Source: Luzula sylvatica
Lineage: Eukaryota; Streptophyta; Magnoliopsida; Poales; Juncaceae
NCBI GenBank assembly: GCA_946800325.1
Contig: OX326957.1
Location: forward strand, 12,753,591 to 12,817,590
Reading direction: 5' to 3'
DNA length: 64,000 nt
A program made the translations under genes and the position numbers. This document shows, in pieces, positions 12,489 to 24,138 of the stretch. The notes beneath the pieces are model-generated. The model was not told where the DNA came from. It worked only from the letters and a program-made list of their open reading frames with translations, and did no database searches. Within the stretch, counting starts at the first letter, position 1. Every line of letters starts with the position of its first letter.

Positions 12489-13580
12489 ATGGATCGATCC
12501 AGATTCTTAACAGCTAAGTTATTATTCCTCTGTTTTTCGTCGATCTTGCTTCTTTTCCCCTGTTTTGGCACTCACTGCTCGAAACTACAATTTTCATGGT
12601 TGTTTAATGAACGCATACGAGGATGTAAGTGGATCTTGTCCACATTTTATTTTGATTCTCTTTGATCTTGGTTCATGGTTTTGTTTGTTGACGAATCAAG
12701 TCAGAAATTCTTTCTCTTGGTCGTTTTTATTCTTGTTTCTTCGATTTTCGTTTTCTTGTTAAAGGATTTGATATGTCTATCAAAGCCATACGCAAAAGAA
12801 GTTGTTGTCAATTTTGCATTATAAACATCTCTGTTTGTGATTAATTTTATTAATTCTTGTTTCTTCGATTTTCCTTGTTGTCAATTTTTATTCTTGCTTC
12901 TTCAATTTTGCATTATAAGCAGTTGTAGTTTGAAACGTTTTCTGGTTAAATTTCGTTTTCTGGTCAATTTTGCATTATAAGCATTATTCGCAAAAGCAGT
13001 TGTTTTCTTGTTTAATTGATTTTGTAGTCCTAAAAATTGTTTTTGTGTGCTTTCAGGCTTGAAATCAAGATTTAAGAAATTGTTGCTGCTTCAACTTCAT
13101 GCGAATTTTTTGGTGTTGTGGAGATCAAAGCTGATCGACCAGGTAACAAATTTGAAATTAACTAAAATATTTTGCAAGTACTCATTCTAAATTATTTTCA
13201 CTCACTTTGCACAGATGAAAAAATTTGACGTCAAATCGATTTACCAAGAGACAAAACTGCGACATCTCTGTTTGTGTCTTTGTATGTGTGTTTGTGTGTG
13301 TATTTATTTTTGTGTTTGTGTCTGTATGTCTATTTGTGTCTGTGGTGTGTGTGCACGGGGTCTCTGTATGTGTGTATTGAATATGTGTGTGTCTGGTGCG
13401 TGTATGTGGGGGGTCTGGCCCATTTGGGGCCCGGGCAGGAGGAGTGGGTCTGGCCCATTCGGGGCCTGGCCCAGGAGTAGGGGGTCTGGGCCATTCGGGA
13501 CCCGGCCTTGTAGGGGGTCTGGGCCATTCGGGGCCCGGCCTGGTAGGGGGGTCGGGCCCATGCGGCGTCCGGCCCGGTAG
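12489..13580 (+). CDS. Hypothetical secreted-protein ORF, 3 putative exons, 3' end in low-complexity repeat
   Basis: I do not recognise this protein. A CT-rich leader (12380-12480) precedes the start MDRSRFLTAKLLFLCF at 12489, a short basic N-terminus followed by a hydrophobic core (LLFLCFSSILLLFPCF), which looks like a signal peptide. A strong donor (GTAAGT at 12625) and an acceptor (TTTCAG ending 13056) join to a second exon at 13057-13142. A donor GTAACA and acceptor CACAG then lead to a third at 13215. The phases agree (136 nt, then 86 nt), giving about 74 codons, followed by a third-exon frame of 121 codons. Of those, only about the first 20 codons look ordinary; the rest are TG-repeat Cys/Val runs and Gly/Pro/Arg repeats from the minisatellite. 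Without the splicing the first frame stops at 12665. It could be a broken small secreted peptide gene or a chance frame. Confidence 0.3.
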
Positions 13581-13740
13581 GGGGCGGGCCCACGCGGGGC
13601 CCGGTCCGGAGGGCTCGGGCCAACGCGGGGACCGGTCCGGTGGGGTCGGGCCCACGCGGGGCTCGATCCGGAGGATCGGGCCCAACGCGGGGTCCGGTCC
13701 GGGAGGGTCGGGCCCACGCGGCTCCCCCCGGGTCCGGGTT
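13430..13740 (+). repeat. GC-rich minisatellite 1, 31-36-bp units
   Basis: About nine units each containing GGGCCCACGCGGGG or the variant GGGCCATTCGGGG followed by CCGGTCCGGAGGG-like sequence. Spacing falls from 36 to 31 bp from left to right, and the CATTCGG form gives way to CACGCGG. Confidence 0.85.
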
Positions 13741-13859
13741 CCCAGGGGCGGGCGGGCACGGGTCCTCGACCCGGCACCCCCCTCCCACGGGGCGGGTCCC
13801 TCGAGGCGGGTCCCGCGTGGGCCCGGCACCCCCCTCCCACGGGGCGGGTCCCTCCCCCG

Positions 13860-14080
13860 GGGCGGGTCCGGGTCCTCGACCCGGCACACCCCCCTCCCCC
13901 CCGGGGCGGGTCCGGGTCCTCGACCCGGCACCCCCCCTCCCCCCCGGGGCGGGTCCGGGTCCTCGACCCGGCACCCCCTTCCCCCCCCCGGGGCGGGTCC
14001 GGGTCCTCGACCCGGCACCCCCCCTCCCCCCCGGGGCGGGTCCGGGTCCTCGACCCGGCACCCCCCCTCCCCCCGCCCCC
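13860..14080 (+). repeat. GC-rich minisatellite 2, 43-44-bp units
   Basis: Five units with TCCTCGACCCGGCAC starting at 13873, 13917, 13960, 14004 and 14047, separated by C-runs and GGGGCGGGTCCGGG. Earlier diverged units occur at 13763 and in between. Confidence 0.9.
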
Positions 14081-14299
14081 GCACACCTGCAAAACAAACA
14101 AACACAAAACATATACATACATACCAGATTACACACACACACACACACCAGATTACACACAAAGACACACACATACACACACACACACACCAGATTACAC
14201 ACAAAGACACACACACATACACACACACACACCAGATTACACACACATTACATATTCACTGACACACATATACAAACACAATTCGCACCAGCACACACA

Positions 14300-16010
14300 A
14301 AGAGACAAACAAGACATGTTTTGATAGTCGAGAACTTCATGCGATAAGGGCTGGTTTCCTACATAAAAAAAAAATTAAACAAATTAAAACCTTGTACAAA
14401 CTCAATTAATTTATAATAATGTCAATAATAAAGAACTTACGGAGCAACCTCGTGGTCTATCAAATTAACTCTGAAATTGAATCGATTTTGCCGAGTCCCT
14501 CTTCGAATAACATCACAAAAATATACATCTTCATACCGCACAGCTGCTACAGACAAGGACAATATCTCACAGGTTGCTCGGCAAGATCATGTTCTATCAA
14601 ATTAACTTTCTTAATCGATTTTGCGAGTCCCTCTTCTAAAATCCAGCTGGCATAATTTCTAAAATTAAACACAGAAAAATTATTGAGATTTGAGAAAAAG
14701 CCAACATAATATCAGAATTAAAAAAACCATTATGTGTTCTTTTGCAGGGGTTTTTATTGCAATCCCAACAAATTGAAAGGGACTTTTTTTAAAAGATTAT
14801 AGAACAACATAAATAAAAAGGACTTCAAGACTAAATATCGAATCAGTATCACTAATGAATATTAGAGGATTAGAATGTAATTAAAATAACTTACAAGGTT
14901 TGGAGATTATGCTTTTGAAACACTAGTGTTTTTCTTTAGTAATTTCTCCATATACAAATGGCAAAGATCGATTCAGTTTAGGAATTTTCGAGCTTCTGAA
15001 TTCCGGGAGAAATTGCAACTCTTGAAATCAAATCATCTTAGTCTTTCTTCTATTCACCTTATAAAAAAGACGATTCATTCATAAAAGTCAGAAAGTATTG
15101 AATAGAAGGAGAAATAGCAAAAAAGTCGTCCATGAAATATTTGTAAAATTGAACGAAAAAGAGAAAACCTCTCCAAGAACGGGGTTTGAACGGTAAGGCA
15201 GCAAGCCACCACGTCGTAAGCAATGGTGTTTTCTTCTTTGAATAGAAGGAGAAATATCAGATCTGTTTCGCTTCCTTGTTCACAAGTACCATTCTTCTGA
15301 CTCGGAGATACTTCTTCGTGAAGTAGCAGTGAAAGGAATTTTGGTTCTTCTTCACGTACTAGCAATGGAAGAGCAATGGAAGGAATTTCATTCTGAGAGA
15401 GAGAAAGAGAATGCGAGAATGAAAGGGGAGGTAATTTCATTCTGTGAGAGAGAGAAAGAGAGAATGAGAGAGGAGGTAATAGGGGAAGAATATAAGGACA
15501 AGGGGGGTAGAATCCCAACGTTCGGATTTGACAGTCTGGAAATGACCGTTGGGATCTAGTGTGGACTTTATCTTATTATTATCTGTGTTGTTAACTTGAA
15601 TTGTAGTGATATACTTATAATACCTCTTAAACGGCCTGATAAGAAGTTTTAAATAATCTACAAGACTTCTTAAGTTAGATAAAGAACTTCAGGATTTTTA
15701 AAAGTTCGGGGTTATTAGTGTAAAATGGCACCATTAATTCCTTAGCAAGTATACAAAATATAATTCGTAATTTTTGAGTATTATTCTGACAACTCAATTC
15801 CATTGAATTTACGTTTGAAAAAATATGGATATATCACTCTCATACACAAAATATGCACATATTATAGCGAAATTATACTCTCTATTTTTTGAAAAAAAAA
15901 GAAAAGAGAATACAATAGAATTTTTTTAATATGAAACGAAAACTATAATACAAGAAAAAAGAATTAGCATAACTACCCAAATTATCAATACAAACATTAG
16001 CTTTACAAAA
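14300..16010. other. Intergenic with one imperfect internal duplication, no supported gene
   Basis: TCAAATTAACT, GATTTTGC, GAGTCCCTCTTC occur twice (about 14440-14505 and 14595-14640). On the minus strand the second copy is open for about 30 codons, suggesting an exon relic I cannot identify. The frame at 15075-15518 (minus) consists of Ser/Leu-rich translations of GA repeats. Confidence 0.4.
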
Positions 16011-16013
16011 GTT

Positions 16014-16560
16014 TCAATTCATGAATTTACAGCAATTTGGAGCTCCGCATAGACAAGGCACTCTCAACTCTTCCCCTTCATCAGGATCGAATAGATAATT
16101 GTATCTGCAATTTCAAAACAAATAAACCATTTAATCTAATTTAGTTCAAAAAAATAAATACAAGATAAAATTAAAAAGAAATTAAGCATTTAATCTCACG
16201 TCAATTCTTCTGCAGCTTGGACATTTGTCTTCGCAATCAACACAATTCGACTCTCATCATGACCCAGACTCATTATCCTCGCATAACAATTTTGATTGCA
16301 CTGCAAAACAAAAATAATAAGTAATCTGATAATTTAATTATATAATTAATTAAATAAAAAAGAAACTAATTTTACCGAATGGTTAATCAAACACGCGACA
16401 TTTCCTTTGTCCTTAGCATCAACAACTACTTCCTCGCTAATCTTAAACAACTACGATTCGAAAAAGTAAAAAAAATCAAAATATTATTAAATTATAAAAT
16501 TGATCAATATTCTATTTTAATGCAATATAAATAAATACTCACATAACAATCTTTCTTCTC
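16014..16560 (-). pseudogene. ATX3/4/5-type SET and post-SET domain fragment (histone H3K4 methyltransferase relic)
   Basis: Three exons with correct GT-AG borders read as the C-terminal end of a plant trithorax-type SET methyltransferase. Exon 16376-16450 gives LFKISEEVVVDAKDKGNVAC then LINHS. Exon 16200-16300 gives [19 protein letters not shown] and a LIAKTN segment. Exon 16014-16104 gives the YNYLFDPDEGEELRVPCLCG post-SET zinc knot, with the Cys pair CLCGAPNC, ending KFMN and a stop. NHSC, the YNY tyrosine and the post-SET cysteines are core family features: the first two contribute to AdoMet binding and catalysis, the last bind zinc. The upstream piece (KKDCY, ending 16543) reaches only about six codons before a stop, so the N-terminal SET half and all reader domains are absent. 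It lies next to unrelated TPR fragments on the same strand, so it is a captured or rearranged fragment, not a working gene. Confidence 0.75.
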
Positions 16561-16699
16561 TTAAACAACTATGGTTTCCGAAGCAGATAGCTACACAGCT
16601 TCCCAGTAACTACTGAAAAATGAAAATGATTTATTTTATTTTTTTTACAGAAAATAAAATCAACTGTTTAAGAAACTTATAACTAATTCAAAAGTTTAC

Positions 16700-17330
16700 C
16701 CTTTTGTAATAGGTTGTATTTCCTCGTGTTTTTTGAGCAAATTGAGTGCCTCTTCGAATTTGCCTAAATAAAAATGAGATCTGGAAACTAAACCCCACCT
16801 CCAAATCTTGCATCCGTTTTTAAATTCGAATTCTTTTGGACCAATTCCAAACTTTGTTAGCATAATTCAACCTCTAAATTATCTATTAAATAAAACAAAT
16901 GTATAAGAATAGATACATATTTTAGGACTGAAAATAGTTTTTTTTTTCGAGTATCATACCAGTAAGAGTGCCGTAGATTTCATCTTCATCAAATAATCCC
17001 AATCGATACCTGTTACCAAAGCTTTGGTAATTACTTCATTCTTCATCAGATGATTTTTTTCTTTAAATGCTATGTCGCTTTATCCACAAACTCAATCATC
17101 TTCTATCAAAAAAATCACAAATTAAACATTGAAAAAGAGCAATAAAAACCAACTAGAAAAACAAATAACCGTAACACAGCATCAGCCCTGATCGATCGAC
17201 CTTCCAGGAGCTTCTTTGGAGGATATCGAGAGGATTCCTCGAGTGTAGTACTCCTCCGCCTTGTTCAACTTCCCCTTCCGAATGCTTCATTCCGCCTTAT
17301 CGACGAGATGAGCAAGATGGCAGTGATCTT
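16700..17330 (-). pseudogene. DnaJ/TPR co-chaperone gene fragments (TPR15/16-like)
   Basis: Minus-strand pieces match the layout of plant TPR-DnaJ proteins. At 17170-17310 KGKLNKAEEYYTRGI is a typical TPR helix pair; it is followed by an in-frame stop and apparently a one-base shift before a segment resembling the usual ALMLCY. At 16965-17010 a short splice-bordered exon reads DWDYLMKMKSTALLL. At 16700-16870 the frame reads KIWRWGLVSRSHFYLGKFEE and then ALNLLKKHEE before a donor at 16699. An in-frame TGA also precedes the first TPR. Most of the family's length, including the J domain, is missing. Identification rests on my recall of the family pattern. I am confident of the TPR nature, less of the exact subfamily. 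Confidence 0.6.
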
Positions 17331-17609
17331 CTTTGGAACGAGATGAGAAAGAACGACAGCAAGATTTAGGATTTACGAAAGAGAAGGGGATAGAAATCGT
17401 AGGTAAATGAAGAGAGCTGAAAGATGGAACCGCAAAATTACTACTTTACCCTTCAAAAATGGGTGTATATCCTATATACTATTTTAATTTTTAATATAAA
17501 CTATTTTACTATTTTACTGTGCGTAGATATATGTTAAGTTTCCATTTTAATATTACTTTAATTTTTTGATTATTTTTGTAATTCAGAATTTTTGCGCATG
17601 TTTAATATA

Positions 17610-17780
17610 CTAGGAAAATTCCCGCGCGAACTATTCAATTTGGTGTTTATGATCAAATAATATTTTTATTTGAAAACATTGCAAGTACAAATGAAAAATA
17701 ATCTTATCCATTATATACACATTATATTTGGAAACGAATTAAAATTGATCTTCTCTCATCCAGAGACCATAAAGCCTCTA
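17610..17780 (-). mobile_element. Helitron-like 3' terminus
   Basis: On the minus strand the sequence ends GTTCGCGCGGGAATTTTCCTAG at 17610, followed by T. A GC-rich palindrome about 10 bases before CTAG, with insertion before T, is the canonical Helitron 3' end. The adjacent 150 bp match the second such end at 21302-21480 (ACTATTCAaTTTgGTGTTTATGg, then TTGAAAACATTG). The 5' end was not found. Confidence 0.5.
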
Positions 17781-18534
17781 TAAATTTCACATTCTTTTCT
17801 ACTCACTCGACCCTTTATCAAATATTTTTGCTTTTGTTTTAGGGGACTACAATTATTATCTATTATATTATAAATACTTTAGTCTTTCATCTATGATGAA
17901 AAATAAATATATTAACTTTTCACTATTAAATGATTTTCTTTTTCTTTTATTAGTTAATTTCTCATATTCATTTTGGTTCATGGGCCTTTAATTTCTACAA
18001 TAAGATGTCTAGTATCTTTCTTTTTTTCTTTTTTCTTTTTCTTTTCAAAGTATTTACATTTTAGTGAACAAAATAATTTCATTGTTTTTGATTGAATATA
18101 CCTATAGTAGTGTTTTGCACAACGAAGTAATATTATTTAGAAAAATATTGGTCATACCCGCCTCTCTCCAAGAATGTTGATGACATGAATATGATTTAAC
18201 AACTTGAAAATTGTTCAAATAAATATAAGTTATCATTTGAAAATTAAAATATAGTAATTTTTTTGTTTATCGCCTCATTGATACAGTTCGTCATTCATTA
18301 TGATTTATGATATAAAATAATTTAACATTTAATGTATTTAATGCATTCAATGTATATTGCGACAAATCAATATGTCGAGGGAATATTAATTTTTCAATTC
18401 AAAAGGAACAAATATAATTAATCGCAGCAAGTTATGTGTACGAGTATAATTTAAAGGAACAAATATAAGATTTCAATTCAAATTGTGTGTACAAGTTCTG
18501 CTCGAGTATAATTTTTAATGTGTTATCAGTAAAT

Positions 18535-18980
18535 TTATCGCAACAACATATATTTTGTCCACGTAATATACTAAAATAAATTAATACTGATATTAAAGGA
18601 AATATAACTATGAGAACCTTTTCCTTTCATTTGATTTCTTTTAACATATGTATAGAGATTAAAAAAAAAACGAAAAGGTAGTGTTTTTATCTACTTAAGT
18701 TAAAAGTTGGGGAAAATATTGCTAAATGTTATTTAGTTTCATGGGTTGATAGTTTTAATTTTTATGTTCTTTTTAGAAAATAGTGTGTAACTTGTGTCTT
18801 CTTGGACTGTTTCGATTAGTTTGGATTAACTTTTTTTAAGTATTTAATGTGGTTATTTCATTGAAAAATTGTAATGGCAACCAATTGATTAATGAAATGT
18901 TAATTAATTTCGTATGGTAAGTGTTTTATTTTCAATAATAATTTATTCTTGTCTTCATTTGATTTTTTCCAAATTATGCC
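18535..18980 (+). repeat. Dispersed repeat family X, second copy
   Basis: Shares TTAATTTTTATGTTCTTTTTAG, AAAATAGTG, TATTTAATGTGG, CAATTGATTAATGAAAT and TTAATTAATTTC with 220-760 and, inverted, 30500-31080. Non-coding. Confidence 0.55.
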
Positions 18981-19389
18981 ATATTATTGTGAAAGTATAT
19001 GGTTCATATATCGTGTTCATGTAATCAAATATAGAATAAATAAGTAATTAAACATTAATCAGTAAATTGAGGAATAAAAAGTAAATTTTTATCGGTAGAA
19101 CTTTCATCGAACCAAACAAAACATCCCTGAAAACATGTAGGAAATATAATTGGATTTATCAAGGAGAAATTAATACGAAACAATTGATGAATATACTTAA
19201 AAGATTTGCTGATCGATATGACATCATAGTTATACGAAACATCAAAATATTAAAAAAATTAATAATAAATTATAATAAAATTCTACTATCAAAAATATGA
19301 ATTTGGAAATTGGAATCACTTAATTTTGAGTTCAAACGAAAGAAACATAAATTTTTAAATTTAATTTTACTAAAATATATAATAGCTAT

Positions 19390-20200
19390 CACTAATATAG
19401 ACCCGACCCGAATCCTTTTGAACCCGAACCACCGGTGTTCCTTGCGCAGGACCCATTAGCAGCCCAATCTGACCCGCTATCCCTACGACCTGTCAGTTGT
19501 CACCTCTCCCAATCTCCTCTCCCCCGTGTACGACAAAGAAAATAACAAAAATGAGATTGAAGATGGCCATGGTGATGGCGCTAGTCTGCCCCCCTCTCTC
19601 TCTCGCGCGCGTGCGATTAACTGTCACCCTCAGATTCCATCACTGCCGATCGCCATGGAAATCCGAGCTCCGCCTACCGACGATCAACACTGCAGATCGC
19701 CAGGGTCCAGATCTTTCCTCTCTCCCCCTCACGATTGAACTGAACCCACCCGATCCCCTCTCCCTTTACCTCGCTTATTTCCTCTGTCTCTCTCTCTCTG
19801 GATCGGTTACTGGTACACGACCAGAGATGTCGCTGTACTGATGCTCGGCTGCAGAAATGGCGGGGCGAGGCGCCGAGCGTTCGACGAAACGCCGAGACAG
19901 ATGTGGGTAAAGAAATCGAATGAAAGTTTCTCAAATAAACTCCATCTACGAACATCATCTACACATGTTCGACGAAATGTCGCAGTACAAGAAAGGATCT
20001 TTCTGTGGAGAGAAAAAATGGGAGAGAAGAAACGGAGAAGAGAGATGGGTCTTGATGGTCGTGAATGGATTTACTGTGAAAATATTAAGCAAGATTTTAT
20101 TCATACATGTAAAAAAATACATTGTGTATCACGTCATGTTCAAATAAATATTAGTATTTTTTTTTTCTTCTGTAAACTCGTCATAGGGTTTTAGGAAAAT
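19390..20200. other. GC-enriched island without an identifiable gene
   Basis: Between AT-rich flanks, 19400-19860 is noticeably richer in C and G (CCCGACCCGAATCC, TCTCTCTCTCGCGCGCGTGCG, CCGATCGCCATGG). Frames of 70-117 codons exist on both strands but none shows a recognisable domain. It could be a leader or gene fragment carried by the Helitron-like element whose 3' end is at 17610. This is inference only. Confidence 0.3.
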
Positions 20201-21301
20201 AGAGAAAAAAATCATGAATATTTATTTTGTTTTACAAGATTATTAAAATTGACACAAAATTTATTAATCGCTTATAATAATATAATATAAAATTAATTAA
20301 ATTTATATTTATATACAATCTGATTCCAAAGTTCATATTCAAAATCTTATCACAAACCATACCACTAATTTATTAATCGTTTTTTTGACATGGTAATTAT
20401 TAATTTTGTCAAATTCTATCAGTTAGCTATTAAGAGTTGATTGAATTAAAAGTATAATTATTAAATTGAAAAACAGTAAAAAAGAAAAACTCACGATATA
20501 GGCAATTTATCTGCCCAATTAACATGAGAATCAAATTGAAAACTCTAGAATACTGAAACCAAATCGAATACATTGATTAATATCATTTTTCCAACCAAAA
20601 CGAACCAAATAAACTGAAAATGAATCAAATTTGATCAGTTCGATTCAGTTCGATTCTCAAATGAACCGAATTATTTGTCCATCCTATTAAAAGATAAAAA
20701 AAAAAATGAATGAATTGTGTTAAAAAATTTCAAAAGTGGTACTGTCATATTTCGCAAGTGTATTTATGATATTTCACATTTTAGAGAAAACTCGTAAAAA
20801 TTACAAAAAAAAAATTCATAAAATTTCTATGAATATAACTGTCACATGACAAATTTTTATGAAAATTCGCATAAATTTGAGCTTACAAAATTTCATGCAT
20901 ATATGTGCGAAATGAGCAAATAAAAAAAAAATTGGATATCAAAAAAGAGGAAAAAAATGAGGTCAAATAAAAATTACAAAAAAAAGAAGCTCAAAATTGA
21001 AAAAAATGGGGGGACTAAATTGAAAAACTACCCCTTCCACGTGTCAATATCTTGAATATAACTGTCACATGGCAATTTCTATGAAAACTCAAAATAAATT
21101 TGAGGTTACAAAATTTCATGCATACCGGTGCGAAATGATAAAAAAAAAATTGGTTATTAAAAAAGAAACAAAATCGAAAAAGGAGAAAAAATGAGATCAA
21201 ATAAAAAAAAAAAAAAAAATAAAAAATGGTGACTAAATTGAAAAACTACCTTCTTCCACATGTCAATATCTTGTGAAGAGATAACATTATATTAACTATA
21301 A

Positions 21302-21480
21302 CTAGAAAAATCCCCGCGCTTCACTGCGAACTATTCAGTTTAGTGTTTATGGTAAAATAAAATTTACTTGAAAACATTGTAAGCACAAATCTTATTCATT
21401 ATATACTCATTACATCTCGAATCGAATTAAAACTTGTCTTCTCTCTTCATTCAAATAACCAACATTATTAATAGATTATT
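21302..21480 (-). mobile_element. Second Helitron-like 3' terminus
   Basis: Minus strand ends CAGTGAAGCGCGGGGATTTTTCTAG-style, with CTAG at 21302-21305 followed by T, and a GC hairpin just inside. It shares its subterminal 150 bp with 17610-17780. The element would extend towards higher coordinates, where coiled-coil exon relics lie on the same strand. Confidence 0.5.
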
Positions 21481-22031
21481 AATTATCATGGCAACATAAT
21501 ACAATAAAAACAATCAGACAAAATTATCTGTTGTCTTTAAATTCATAATGTATAAGAATATACAAAACAAAAACAGATTATAAATACATAAATACAAGAG
21601 ACGGTACACATTATAGGTTTTCTATGGATAAGAAGAGATGGGAATGGATGATATTCTTTTGCTAGTTTCATTTGTAAAATAGCAAGGACGATAGAAAAAT
21701 AGTTAAAAGAACATAAATATTCCACGGTCTAGTTCTTCGATCTCTTCCTAAAAATTATAAAAAAAATTGACTTTGGTTTCAAAATTTGGAATTTTTAGAA
21801 AAAGTTGTAAATTGTAATGCCAAAATATGTCTTCGAGTGTGTGCAAATTCTTCCTCTCTCTGAGCTTGTCTTTGCTAAAACCTGAGAAATTTTTCAAATT
21901 AGCCCTCAACTAATATTATTTTCATATTATCAAATAGGTTTTTTTTCATAATGTAAATGTACCAGAATTTGTTGTTCCGCAATTTCGATATTGAAACCTT
22001 GCGATTCTATTTTAGCATTTACTGCAAAACA

Positions 22032-22033
<2 letters not shown>

Positions 22034-22066
<33 letters not shown>
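22034..22066 (+). repeat. (AAT)n microsatellite
   Basis: About 11 trinucleotide units. It produces poly-Asn and poly-Ile frames on opposite strands that are not genes. Confidence 0.95.
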
Positions 22067-22069
<3 letters not shown>

Positions 22070-22296
22070 CAATAATATAGTGATAAATTCTCAAAAAACC
22101 CCGGGATTTCTCGAATTTATAAAAGCAATTCAAATTTTGGAATATTCAACAAAAATATATTTGAGATTACCTGAATTTATCTCTCGCCATTTTCAACCTT
22201 GAAAAAATGAAGATAGCGTTAGATTGCAAATTTGCAATTACAAAAATTCAATGAGCTTAAATCGAAAGTCGTGTTTACATGAGGTCTAGACTCTAA

Positions 22297-23335
22297 AGAG
22301 TGACGAAGAGTGCTTTATTTTCTTCAACTAATTTGGCTACTTCTCTTTCTCTCTCATCCACCATTCTATCTGATATCTCTCCGAACGTACCATGCTCTAC
22401 GCTACCTACCATAAAAGAAATCTGCGGGGGTTAAATAAAATGAAAGGGGTTAAATGAATAAAACCATTAATTTCTTGTATTTTATCTTGAGATCCTCTCC
22501 TGTCTGATCGAATTTATGGGCCTCTAGTGTTTATTACCTCACTGTTAAAAAAGAAAGTTATATAAAAGATTCGAAATTGTGGATATACCCCTGTAAAAAG
22601 TATAATCTTACGCCTTCAAGTTTCTTCGATGGACTCGAGGTTTTTTGGGGTACTATTCTCTCTCTACATTGTGGATAGAATTAATGGAGTTCAGCTTTGA
22701 ATTTGTGGTTTTCAATAGTTGATCCACTGCTAAAAGAATCGCTTCCCCAATTTAAAAATATAAATCATATAAGGTTATAGATGAACATAATAATCTCACG
22801 AGTGCCCATATAAAAAAAACATCATAATTTCGTTGCTCAAAACATTAAACGACCCCAAAAAATCAAAATATTTATTATGTGAGGTCCAGTTATATCTGAA
22901 ACGAATAATTTCGTATTCAGCCACAATAACCACCAAATATCCTTTATACCCCTCATTTATAATATTTTGACCAAAAAATGATTTTTATTTCTGTAACAGA
23001 ATCAATGAAAATAAAATAAAATTTACCTTTCTTCAATTTCTTTATCGTGTTTGGATAAAACTTCACGTAAATTTTGGAAAGCCTTCTCTCTGTGCTAAGG
23101 TCATTGCTACCTCCCTCTCTGCTTCCTAATAAATAAAGTAATAAACAACATTAGTATAATAATATACACTTTTCTTGCATAATGTACCATTTTAAATATG
23201 ATTAAATAATTACTTTTGACCAATTCCTGGTGAGTTTTGACGAAATCAGTGTTCTTCTCAGCTGCCAGATCAGCATCTTTCTTTTGAAAAGTGCTCGAGC
23301 TTTGTGTGTCGAAAACTTGTTCTCCAATCTACTAA
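22297..23335 (-). pseudogene. Coiled-coil protein exon relics, family not recognised
   Basis: Three minus-strand pieces have coiled-coil composition and plausible splice borders: about 23211-23335 (QKKDADLAAEKNTDFVKTHQ), 23024-23125 (EAEREVAMTLAQRE and, in another frame, EKAFQNLREVLSKHDKEIEE) and 22297-22420 (EISDRMVDEREREVAKLVEE ending at a stop). The middle exon needs a frame change to stay coding, so the gene is broken or I have misplaced a border. All three are on the strand predicted for cargo of the Helitron-like element ending at 21302. Confidence 0.35.
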
Positions 23336-23399
23336 TATATTAAATATAGATATAAAGAATTTGGATATTTTTATCATTAATTTAATATCTACCTTCTAC

Positions 23400-24050
23400 A
23401 AACTCAAAAACATAAACAAATGCGCTTACCCTTTCAAAACTGTAAATATCAAATATACTTCTAGAAAATAAAAATATCAACATTTCTTTACCCTATAAAA
23501 TTAGGAAATATCAGATTTATTTGCCCAAGAATTGTAAGTATCAATTTTACCCATTTAAAACTCATAATAACAACATTTTTTATCCTTTCGAAAATATAAT
23601 TATCAAATTAACACCTCTAAAACTCAAAAATATCAAATATACACTTATAATTGACCTAAAAACAAACAAAAACATGAATAAAAACAAAAATAGATCAATA
23701 TGATAATAACGATTATTATTATTATGGTAATTAAGCATACTTTTGATCTTTTGAGATTCAATCTCGACATTCAAAACAAAAAAAATTTGACGCCTCAGGT
23801 CTCGTCTTCAATGCCTTCGATAGTTTCGAAATTTGAGTTTTTCAGAAAAAGTTGATCCCTTTTCAGGAAAAATGTTTCTTCAAAAGAGAAAAGTCTGTTA
23901 CATGGGCCTCCAAGATTTGCAATGATGCATCGATTAGGACCAATTAGGCCTCAAATATGATTTGACACGCATAACAAGGATATAGACGCACCGATATTTT
24001 CTTGATCAAAGCCGGTTTACTCAAAATACCAGGTAATATCTGTCACATTT
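23400..24050. other. Intergenic with degenerate ATATCAAATATACcC motif repeats
   Basis: AAATATCAAATATAC, AATATCAACATTTCTTTACCC, AAGTATCAATTTTACCC and TAATTATCAAATTAACACC follow one another at irregular 35-60-bp spacing. The same phrase, often inverted as GGGTATATTTGATATTTT, recurs in introns and at the end of the window. No gene. Confidence 0.5.
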
Positions 24051-24138
24051 GCATATAAGTGTAACTTGGAGAAAATTTTAGTTACTAGCATGTTTCTTTT
24101 TATTCATATCAGTTCTAATACTTTAGTCTTCTTTAAAG

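Larger units (their letters stand above)
13260..14290. repeat. Composite simple-repeat block: TG-rich arm, GC-rich minisatellites, CA-rich arm
   Basis: 13262-13420 is TG-rich, 13430-14085 is extremely GC-rich, and 14090-14290 is CA-rich with a recurring ACCAGATTACACACA unit. The two dinucleotide-rich arms are roughly complementary, so the block is a potential fold-back. It contrasts sharply with the AT-rich surroundings. Long overlapping frames occur here on both strands but are a by-product of stop-poor GC repeats. Confidence 0.85.

Noticed and set aside
13182..14347. Overlapping long ORFs of 235-354 codons on both strands (Gly/Pro/Arg-rich, with Cys/Val or Thr/His runs)
   Set aside because: They are translations of GC-rich minisatellites and TG/CA repeats in several frames at once; no start context, domain or codon bias supports a gene.
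16014..17330. Working chromatin methyltransferase gene
   Set aside because: Only the C-terminal SET half and post-SET are present, preceded by a stop and unrelated TPR fragments.
21957..22202. Poly-Asn ORF
   Set aside because: Translation of the (AAT)n microsatellite.
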